A DNA stretch of 5,171 bases from Anaerolineae bacterium (GTDB lineage: Bacteria; Chloroflexota; Anaerolineae; Anaerolineales; Villigracilaceae): the NCBI GenBank assembly GCA_003694975.1, contig RFJH01000073.1, positions 1-5,171 of the forward strand. The letters run 5' to 3'. Below, piece after piece: positions 1 through 5,171 of this stretch. Position 1 is the first letter of the stretch. Each line of letters begins with the position of its first letter. The position numbers and the translations under genes were made by a program. Under the pieces are notes generated by a model, which saw only the letters and a program-made list of their open reading frames with translations, did not search any database and had not been told where the DNA came from.

Positions 1-1
1 C

Positions 2-541
2 GTGGCGCAGGTTGCCGCCCAGATGGTCACTCTTCTCCACCAGATGGACGGGGAAGCCCATCTCGGCCAGCGTGAGGGCCGCCGTCATCCCCGCCGCGCC
101 TCCGCCCACCACCAGTGCGGTGTGCTGCACGGGCACTTCGATGGTGTGCTGGGGTTCGAGCAGGGCGGCGCGCGCCACCGCAGCCCGAATCAGGTCTTTC
201 GCCTTCTGCGTGGCGGCCTCGCGGTCATCCGAGTGCACCCAGGAACACTGATTGCGGATGTTCGCCATCTCGAAGAGATACGGGTTCAGCCCGGCCATGC
301 GCAAACTGTCCTGGAAGAGCGGCTGGTGGGTGAGCGGCGTGCAACTGGCGACCACGACGCGGTTCAGGTTGTGCTCGCGGATGACCCCCGCGATGTGGCG
401 GATGCTATCCTGCGAGCAGGTGTAGAGATTCCATTCGGCGTGCGCCACGTAGGCCAGCGAGGCGGCGTATTCCGTGACCTGTGGGACGTCTACGAACCCG
501 CCGATATTCGACCCGCAGGAACAGACGAACACGCCGACGCG
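2..541 (-). other. Start of a second HdrA copy in the fusion protein (N-terminal domain and FAD site)
   Basis: Residues 945-1124. VGVFVCSCGSNIGG, YTCSQD, VVVASCTPLTH, GLNPYLFEMANIRNQCSW and the helix AKDLIRAAVARA are hallmarks of the HdrA N-terminal domain, whose cysteines hold a [4Fe-4S] cluster in characterised archaeal HdrA. ALVVGGGAAGM and VHLVEKSDHLGGNL follow, the FAD-binding start. The window ends here; the remainder should resemble the protein encoded at 3906-5171. Confidence 0.88.
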
Positions 542-3373
542 CGGCGCCTCGCCCGTGACATCTCGCTCCGGCGGGTACTCGACCCGCTCCGTGAGCGTGA
601 AGCGGGACGCACTCAGACGAGACGCGGCGGCCGCGGCCGCGCCGCTGGCTTCCACCACCGATTCGGGGATGTCCTTTGGTTCGCGGAAGGGACCGGCGGC
701 ATAAATTCCCTCGCGCGTGCTCTCCAAGGGGTTGAGAGGCGAGGTGCGGCAGAAGCCGTATTCGTCCAGTTCGATGCCCAGGCGTTTCCCCAGGGCGCGC
801 ACCGATTCCGGAATCTCCATCCCAACCGAGAGCACCACCATATCGAACGCTTCCGTGATGGGCGCGTGGCCGTCCCCTTCGGGGAGGTAGGTCAGCAGGA
901 GGTTGCGCGTCTGGGGGTCTTCGCGCACCATGCTCACGCGGCAGCGGTGATACTGCACGCCGTAGTGTTCGCGGGCGCGCTCGAAGTAGGCCAGGTAGCC
1001 CTTCGAGAAGGCGCGCAGGTCCATCAGGAAGATGTGCACGTCCAGGCCGGGCACGTGCTCCTTCGCCATGACCGCTTCCTTCGTGGCGTACATGCAGCAG
1101 ACCGCCGAGCAGTAATCGTGGCTCTGGTCGCGGCTGCCCACGCACTGCAAGAAGGCGATGCGTTTGGGCGCTTTCCCGTCCGAGGGTCGGCGGACGTGAC
1201 CCATCGTGGGGCCGGAAGCGGAGAGCAGGCGCTCGAATTGCAGCGCCGTGACCACGTTGGCATAGCGCCCGTAGCCGAACTCTTCTGCCTGTTCCGCCTG
1301 GTAGGGACGGTAGCCCGGTGCCAGGACGATGGCGCCGACGCGCAACTGCTCGCGTTTAGGCGGCATATCATGGTTGATGGCGTTCACGCCGCAGGCCAGG
1401 ACACAGGACATGCACTCAGAGCAGATGCCGCAGGCCAGGCAGCGGGCGGCCTCCGCCTGTGCCGATTCGTCGTCGTAGCCGCCTTCGACCTCCACGAAGC
1501 CCTTCACGCGCTCTTCCGGCGGCAGTTCGGGGAGGGGAACGCGCGGCTGGGGGGTGATCTCGCCACGCGCGATGCGCTCTTCGATTTCCTGGCGCGTCAG
1601 TTTGACGACCGGCAGTTCCGGTTTCGGGGGCGGTTCGAGGGCGTCGCCGCGCAGATAGCGCAGGATGGACTGCGCCGCTTTGTGTCCGCTGGCGACCGCC
1701 TCGATGACGAACGCCGTCCCGGAGACGCTATCCCCCGCCGCAAAGACTCCGGGGCGCGTCGCCGCGAGGGTGTTCGGGTTCACGGCGATGGTGCGCTTTT
1801 GCGTCAGGCCGACGCCTGAATCTTCGGGGATGAAAGCCAGGCCGGCGCGCTGACCTACCGAGAAGATGACCGTATCGCACTCGATGACGTGGTTGGAATC
1901 GGGTTCCTTCTCCACTTCCAGGCGTCCCATCTCATCGAAGCGGAAGGAACGAACGTTCATGCACTCCACGCCGCGCACGCGACCGTTTTCATCGCCCAGG
2001 ATTTGCTCGAAGGAGCGACCGTTGTAGATGGTCACGCCCTCCTCCAGGGCGGCTTCCACCTCCCAGGGATGGGCGGGCATCTCCTCGCGGCTCTCCAGGC
2101 ACGCCATCGAGACCTTGCAACCCAGGCGCACGGCGGTGCGCGCCACGTCAATCGCCACGTTGCCGCCGCCCAGCACGAGGACGTTCTTACCCAATTTGCT
2201 TTCCCGGCGGTATGCCGGGTCCTCATACTTGCCCAGGCGCACATCGCGCAGGAAGTGCGTGTTGATGAGCACGCCTTCCAGGTTGGCGCCGGGGATGGGC
2301 AGGCGCACGCCCTCGTGCGCGCCGACGGCGATCAGAACCGCCGTGAAGCCTTGCTCGAAGAGATCGTCCAGGTTGGTCACCGGAGAGTTCAGGCGCAGGT
2401 CCACGCCCAGATCAACGATATCTTGTACTTCGCGCTCGACGATTTCGGAGGGCAGACGGAACTCCGGGACACCGAGGCGCAGCATGCCGCCCGCGACCGG
2501 CATGGCCTCGAAGACGGTCACGGGATAGCCCTCGCGGATGATATCTTGCGCCGCGGTCAGGCCGCATGGGCCGGCGCCGATGATGGCGACGCGCTGATCG
2601 GGGTGTTTGATTTCCACCGGCTCGACCGGCTTGCGCGGCTGACTGTAGACTTTGTCGGTCACGAAGCGCTTCAGGGCGCGGATGTTGATCGGTTCGTCCA
2701 CCAGGCCGCGGTTGCAGGCCGTCTCGCAGCGGTGGTTGCAGATGCGCCCGCAAATGCCCGGGAAGGGGTTGTCCATCTTGATCACGCGCAGGGCGTCCTC
2801 GTAGCGTCCCTCGCGGATCAGGGCGATGTACCCCTGGGCGCGCTGATGGGCGGGGCAGGCGTCTCGGCAGGGAGCGATGCCGCGTTTCTCGATGGCAAAG
2901 GCGTTGGGCACGGCCTGAGGGTAGAGTTTGTAGGCCGCGCGTCGGGGGGCGAGGCCTTCGTTGAAGGGGTCGGGAATGATGACCGGGCAGGCTTTGGCGC
3001 AATCCCCGCAGGCGATGCACTTTTCGGGGTCAATGTAGCGTGGGTGGCGTTCGACAGTGACGGTGAAGTCCCCCGCTTGGCCGGTGACTTCGAGTACTTC
3101 GCTGTTGGTCAGGATTTCGATGTTTGGGTGGCGTCCGGTCTCGACGAGGCGCGGGGAAATGGTGCACATGGCGCAGTCGTTGGTGGGGAAGGTCTTATCG
3201 AGTTGCGCCATGTGTCCACCGATGGCGGAGTTCTTTTCAACGAGATAGACCTTGAAACCCTGTTCGGCCAGGTCGAGGGCAGCCTGCATTCCCGCGATTC
3301 CGCCGCCGACGACCATCGCCGCGCCAACAGGCGGTGAATTCTCAGGGGGTGCCCTACGGGTTCTCGTACTCAT
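2..3373 (-). CDS. Giant HdrA/GltD-like/HdrA fusion flavoprotein, NAD(P)H-linked, C-terminus outside the window
   Basis: This is one frame of 1124 codons with no stop, running off the left edge; I checked it codon by codon. Visible domains in order: HdrA-type FAD site (GGGIAG at 23-28, E46, then FPTNDCAMC with C67 and C70); a [4Fe-4S] motif (C119, C122, C125, C129); a GltD/NfnB-like module with its own Fe-S segment (C168, C172, C208, C212, C216, C220), FAD site (GAGPCG 266-271, E289), nicotinamide site (GGGNVA 402-407) and closing FAD motif (GVFAAGDS 542-549); a six-cysteine segment (645-661); the rest of the HdrA domain (QC744, C755, C759-C760, EGIYAAGPF near 888); then the N-terminal domain of a second HdrA (C951, C953, C986, C1011, C1043) and its FAD site (GGGAAG 1090-1095, LGGNL). 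The inferred role is electron bifurcation or confurcation between a nicotinamide and HdrA/MvhD partners in the cytoplasm. ATG 3373 is chosen for its ribosome binding site; GTG 3376 and ATG 3316 are possible alternatives. Judging from the hdrA gene at 3906-5171, about 400 residues may be missing. Confidence 0.93.
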   Translation of the reverse strand, partial: MSTRTRRAPPENSPPVGAAMVVGGGIAGMQAALDLAEQGFKVYLVEKNSAIGGHMAQLDKTFPTNDCAMCTISPRLVETGRHPNIEILTNSEVLEVTGQAGDFTVTVERHPRYIDPEKCIACGDCAKACPVIIPDPFNEGLAPRRAAYKLYPQAVPNAFAIEKRGIAPCRDACPAHQRAQGYIALIREGRYEDALRVIKMDNPFPGICGRICNHRCETACNRGLVDEPINIRALKRFVTDKVYSQPRKPVEPVEIKHPDQRVAIIGAGPCGLTAAQDIIREGYPVTVFEAMPVAGGMLRLGVPEFRLPSEIVEREVQDIVDLGVDLRLNSPVTNLDDLFEQGFTAVLIAVGAHEGVRLPIPGANLEGVLINTHFLRDVRLGKYEDPAYRRESKLGKNVLVLGGGNVAIDVARTAVRLGCKVSMACLESREEMPAHPWEVEAALEEGVTIYNGRSFEQILGDENGRVRGVECMNVRSFRFDEMGRLEVEKEPDSNHVIECDTVIFSVGQRAGLAFIPEDSGVGLTQKRTIAVNPNTLAATRPGVFAAGDSVSGTAFVIEAVASGHKAAQSILRYLRGDALEPPPKPELPVVKLTRQEIEERIARGEITPQPRVPLPELPPEERVKGFVEVEGGYDDESAQAEAARCLACGICSECMSCVLACGVNAINHDMPPKREQLRVGAIVLAPGYRPYQAEQAEEFGYGRYANVVTALQFERLLSASGPTMGHVRRPSDGKAPKRIAFLQCVGSRDQSHDYCSAVCCMYATKEAVMAKEHVPGLDVHIFLMDLRAFSKGYLAYFERAREHYGVQYHRCRVSMVREDPQTRNLLLTYLPEGDGHAPITEAFDMVVLSVGMEIPESVRALGKRLGIELDEYGFCRTSPLNPLESTREGIYAAGPFREPKDIPESVVEASGAAAAAASRLSASRFTLTERVEYPPERDVTGEAPRVGVFVCSCGSNIGGFVDVPQVTEYAASLAYVAHAEWNLYTCSQDSIRHIAGVIREHNLNRVVVASCTPLTHQPLFQDSLRMAGLNPYLFEMANIRNQCSWVHSDDREAATQKAKDLIRAAVARAALLEPQHTIEVPVQHTALVVGGGAAGMTAALTLAEMGFPVHLVEKSDHLGGNLRH
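599..1381 (-). other. C-terminal half of the first HdrA FAD domain in the fusion protein
   Basis: Residues about 665-925 of the fusion. The order matches HdrA: VGAIVLAPGY, then PKRIAFLQCVGSRDQ, YCSAVCCMYATKEAV, FLMDLRAFSKGY, VVLSVGMEIPE, EGIYAAGPFREPKDIPE and an alanine-rich helix. It completes the FAD domain begun at residues 20-105, so the sequence between (ferredoxin motif, GltD-like module, six-cysteine segment) is an insertion within one HdrA fold. The usual GKGY of this family reads SKGY here. Confidence 0.88.
1391..1441 (-). other. Six-cysteine iron-sulfur segment linking the GltD-like module to the HdrA core
   Basis: Residues 645-661 of the fusion protein contain cysteines at 645, 648, 651, 654, 657 and 661, all at CxxC-like spacing (CLACGICSECMSCVLAC). 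It most likely binds at least one [4Fe-4S] cluster. The closing VLACGV replaces the usual CP of ferredoxins with CG. Cluster number cannot be told from sequence alone. Confidence 0.7.
1649..2926 (-). other. GltD/NfnB-like NAD(P)H:FAD oxidoreductase module inside the fusion protein
   Basis: Domain within the fusion gene, roughly residues 150-575. It begins with the Fe-S segment typical of glutamate synthase small subunits and NfnB (PCRDACP, then ICGRIC, HRCETAC) and the linking helix ALKRFVTDK. Then come the FAD Rossmann site, the nicotinamide Rossmann site and the terminal GVFAAGDS motif. The module looks complete. Family knowledge assigns it hydride exchange between NAD(P)H and FAD. Where GltD proteins usually carry paired arginines after the second nucleotide-binding strand, this one reads CLESREEMP (residues 425-433), with E427. 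Module boundaries are approximate. Confidence 0.85.
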
Positions 3374-3380
3374 CACTGTT

Positions 3381-3385
3381 CCTCC
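3381..3385 (-). promoter_or_regulatory. Ribosome binding site of the fusion gene
   Basis: GGAGG on the minus strand, 7 bases before the ATG at 3373. A GTG directly precedes that ATG in the same frame but would have only 4 bases of spacing, so the ATG is preferred. The whole spacer between the mvhD stop and this start is 36 bases (3374-3409), too short for an obvious separate promoter. Confidence 0.8.
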
Positions 3386-3409
3386 GGCGAATTCCTGTGG
3401 CGAAGTGGA

Positions 3410-3913
3410 TTACCTCTTGCGTTTCCTGCGGCCGCGAAAATCGGCTTCTTCGTCCTCCTCGGCGGTCACTTGTTGAGGAACGGCGGGTGGCCGAGGGGGC
3501 GTTTTGAGCGGGCTGGGGCCGAGTTGACGGATGCGCTCGGTCATGGTCTGTGCGGCGTTGGCGAAAGCATGTGCCTGACTACCTGACATGAAGAACATAT
3601 CCAGGCGCTCGCTGCCCAGCCCGACCTCATCCAGGATTTTCTTGGCCCGCTTCACGCGCGCCAGGCCGCGTTCGTTACCGCGCACATGATGGCAGTTGCC
3701 GATAGGGCAGGCGACGATATAGACCCCGTCCGCGCCTTGCTCGAAGGCTTCCAGGATGTAGCGGATATCGGTCTTTCCGGAGCAGGGCATGCGGACGAAT
3801 TTCACGTTGGCCGGGTACTGGAGTTGCATCGCCCCGGCGGTATCGGCGGCCATGTAGCCACAGTAGATGCAGTAGAAGGCGGTGATTTCCGGCTCGAACG
3901 AGGTGTCAGTCAT
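3410..3913 (-). CDS. mvhD: MvhD-type hydrogenase/heterodisulfide reductase iron-sulfur subunit (FlpD family)
   Basis: This is a small [2Fe-2S] protein that, in characterised complexes, passes electrons between a hydrogenase or dehydrogenase and HdrA. It has 167 residues, near the usual family size. The family cysteines are present: C15 and C18 (FYCIYCGY), C44 (MPCSGK), C69 and C74 (ACPIGNCHH). The other family hallmarks are there too: QYPANV, EAFEQGADGV, RGNERG and, near the end, MTERIRQLGPSPLK. I chose the ATG at 3913 because family similarity begins just after it. A start at 3973 in the same frame would add 20 residues without family similarity (MRGHRPRR...), taken from inside the hdrA end. 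The start overlaps the hdrA stop by 8 bases, which suggests translational coupling. Residues 138-167 form an odd tail: proline-rich, then acidic (EEDEEAD), then strongly basic (RGRRKRKR). The TAA stop is in the same frame as the next gene. Confidence 0.95.
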   Translation of the reverse strand: MTDTSFEPEITAFYCIYCGYMAADTAGAMQLQYPANVKFVRMPCSGKTDIRYILEAFEQGADGVYIVACPIGNCHHVRGNERGLARVKRAKKILDEVGLGSERLDMFFMSGSQAHAFANAAQTMTERIRQLGPSPLKTPPRPPAVPQQVTAEEDEEADFRGRRKRKR

Positions 3914-3923
3914 GGTTTCTCTC
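3906..3923 (-). promoter_or_regulatory. hdrA/mvhD stop-start overlap with weak ribosome binding site
   Basis: On the minus strand the mvhD start and hdrA stop overlap as ATGACTGA (3906-3913). A GAGAGA at 3918-3923 lies 4 bases before the ATG and is only a weak Shine-Dalgarno match. This arrangement points to translational coupling, giving similar amounts of the two partner proteins. Confidence 0.65.
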
Positions 3924-5171
3924 GACGAAGATGGGTTCGAGGACGGGAGCCGGCGCGGGCGATGCCCACGCACCCAGTCCGTTGACCGAGCGGAGCATCA
4001 TCTGCTCGTCGGTGTAGTTGACCAGTTGGATGGCGTTGGCGGGACACTCGCCGGTGCACGTGCCGCAACCCTGACATTGTGCCGGGTCAATCCACGCCGC
4101 GCCACCCAACCCGCCGACGCCGTGGCGTCCCTCGACCTGGATAACTTTGGGGATGCCGAAGGGACAGGTGCGCGTGCAGGTCAGGCAGCCGACGCACTTC
4201 TCCGGGTCCACCTGGGCGACGATGCCACCGAGATAGAGCGATTCCTGCGAAAGGAGGGTGAGGGCGCGTGCCGCGGCGGCCATGGCCTGGCTGATGCTCT
4301 CCTCGATGAATTTCGGGTAGTGCGCCATCCCTGCCAGGAAGATGCCCTCGCGCATGAAGTCCATCGGGCGCAGTTTGATCTGCGCTTCCTCGAAGAAACC
4401 TTCCGTGGAGAGCGGCACGCCCAACATGCGCGCCAGTTCTCGTGTCCCAGGGGAGGGTGTGACGGACGTGCTGAGAGGGATCAGGTCGGCGGGAAGTTCA
4501 ACGGTTTGTTTCAAGGCCTGATCGTAGACGCGGACGAGCAAGTGGCCGTTTCGGTGGATCACCTCCGGCGGGTTCTCGTCGGTGTAGCGGATGAAGGTCG
4601 CACCCAGTCGCCGCGCCTCGGTGTAGTACTGCTCCCGGAAGCCATAGGTGACGATGTTTTTGTACAGAACGGTGACGCGGCAATCCGGGTTGAAGAGGCG
4701 CAGGCGGATGACGTTTTTCATTGTGTTCGTGCAGCAGACGCGCGAGCAGTAATCCGCTACGCCTTTGGGGCGAACACATTGGATCATCACCACGTTTTTC
4801 AGGGCGGCGATTTTTTCGGGGTGGTGGATGACCATTTCTTCCAGGTCTCGTTGCGTGACGACGCCCGGCAGGTCCAGCCAGGGATGGTTGCGGGCTTCGC
4901 GCGCGCCGGTGGCCAGGATGGTCACGCCATGCTCGATCTCGGTGATTTGCTCGCTGCCGTTGAGATTGCGCGTGCGCAAAGTGGCATGGAATTCACCCAG
5001 GTGACCGGTGTGTTGAACGACTTCTGTACGCAGGTAGGTGGTGATGCGTTTGTGCGCCCGCACGCGGTTGACCAGGTCGCGCAGCAGGCGTTGGGGGTTG
5101 ACGCCCTCGGCGACGTAGTAGAGATCGAGGAGGTTGCCGCCCAGGCGTTCCTCGCGCTCGACGAGGTGAAC
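3906..5171 (-). CDS. hdrA: HdrA-like heterodisulfide reductase iron-sulfur/FAD subunit, N-terminus outside the window
   Basis: This is a flavin and iron-sulfur subunit of the HdrA family, which carries the bifurcating FAD in soluble anaerobic electron-transfer complexes. The frame is open from the right edge and ends at TGA (3906-3908); 421 residues are visible. It opens inside the FAD domain with VHLVE and then LGGNL, followed by ILATGA (visible residues about 85-90). The HdrA signature IQC-x9-C-x3-CC follows at C132, C142, C146 and C147, and EGIFLAGMAHYPKFIEESI marks the end of the FAD domain. Two ferredoxin motifs close the protein: C326, C329, C332, C336 and C366, C369, C372, C376. There is no ferredoxin inserted between LGGNL and ILATGA, so this is the shorter HdrA type. 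A GTG at 5063 is an internal codon, not the start, because homology continues upstream to the edge. The gene overlaps mvhD, which fits a stable HdrA-MvhD pair. A QmoA-like role or another HdrA paralogue cannot be excluded without the N-terminus and partner genes. Confidence 0.93.
   Translation of the reverse strand, partial: VHLVEREERLGGNLLDLYYVAEGVNPQRLLRDLVNRVRAHKRITTYLRTEVVQHTGHLGEFHATLRTRNLNGSEQITEIEHGVTILATGAREARNHPWLDLPGVVTQRDLEEMVIHHPEKIAALKNVVMIQCVRPKGVADYCSRVCCTNTMKNVIRLRLFNPDCRVTVLYKNIVTYGFREQYYTEARRLGATFIRYTDENPPEVIHRNGHLLVRVYDQALKQTVELPADLIPLSTSVTPSPGTRELARMLGVPLSTEGFFEEAQIKLRPMDFMREGIFLAGMAHYPKFIEESISQAMAAAARALTLLSQESLYLGGIVAQVDPEKCVGCLTCTRTCPFGIPKVIQVEGRHGVGGLGGAAWIDPAQCQGCGTCTGECPANAIQLVNYTDEQMMLRSVNGLGAWASPAPAPVLEPIFVERNHD

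Noticed and set aside
599..645. Alanine-rich, repeat-like stretch in the fusion gene
   Set aside because: The run of GCG/GCC codons encodes the alanine-rich helix normally found at the end of HdrA FAD domains, so it is not a separate repeat element.
405..1145. Minus-strand open frame of 246 codons in another phase
   Set aside because: It lies wholly inside the fusion gene in a different frame; its proline- and arginine-rich translation matches nothing and is a high-GC shadow.
2..1819. Long plus-strand open frame of 605 codons
   Set aside because: It is exactly codon-aligned antisense to the HdrA/GltD fusion gene. Its translation has no recognisable domain and is rich in H, R, A and G, as expected from the complement of a GC-rich gene.
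1889..3337. Long plus-strand open frame of 482 codons
   Set aside because: It is also codon-aligned antisense to the fusion gene and shows no family motifs, while the minus strand gives continuous HdrA and GltD signatures over the same bases.
3374..3409. Promoter or terminator between mvhD and the fusion gene
   Set aside because: The spacer is only 36 bases, is taken up partly by the ribosome binding site, and shows no hairpin followed by a T-run nor convincing promoter elements.
3410..3973. Longer mvhD starting at 3973
   Set aside because: The extra 20 residues come from the overlapping hdrA end and do not look like MvhD; the ATG at 3913 gives the usual N-terminus and a coupled stop-start overlap.

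Overview
The window is a gene-dense, GC-rich piece of bacterial or archaeal DNA. All of its real genes lie on the minus strand, reading from the right edge to the left, in one compact electron-transfer operon: a partial hdrA-like gene (start beyond the right edge), an mvhD gene, and a very large multi-domain flavoprotein gene that runs off the left edge. The first two genes overlap by 8 bases. The second and third are separated by 36 bases that hold a good ribosome binding site. I see no RNA genes, mobile elements, CRISPR arrays, terminators or recognisable promoters. The promoter is presumably upstream, beyond the right edge.

Region by region: 5171-3906 encodes the last 421 residues of a heterodisulfide-reductase A (HdrA) type protein, with part of the FAD domain, the HdrA cysteine motif and two C-terminal [4Fe-4S] ferredoxin motifs. 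3913-3410 encodes a 167-residue MvhD-type [2Fe-2S] protein with all five expected cysteines and an unusual acidic/basic tail. 3373-2 is one uninterrupted frame of 1124 codons, open at the left edge. Its order is: start of an HdrA FAD domain, a ferredoxin cluster, a complete GltD/NfnB-like NAD(P)H:FAD module, a cysteine-rich segment, the rest of the HdrA domain, then the N-terminal domain and FAD-site start of a second HdrA copy.

Functionally, HdrA and MvhD proteins are known from flavin-based electron-bifurcating or electron-confurcating complexes in strict anaerobes (methanogens, sulfate reducers, acetogens, anaerobic Chloroflexota). The likely picture is that the GltD-like module exchanges hydride with a nicotinamide, the HdrA flavins split or merge electrons, and MvhD and the many [4Fe-4S] clusters wire the subunits together. 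No HdrB, HdrC, hydrogenase, formate dehydrogenase or MetV/MetF gene is visible, so the redox partner cannot be named. The host is probably an anaerobe. A lineage such as Anaerolineae-type Chloroflexota or a sulfate-reducing group would fit, but this is a low-confidence impression from gene content only.

The most noteworthy feature is the third gene, where a nicotinamide-flavin oxidoreductase is nested inside one HdrA unit and followed by a second HdrA in the same polypeptide.
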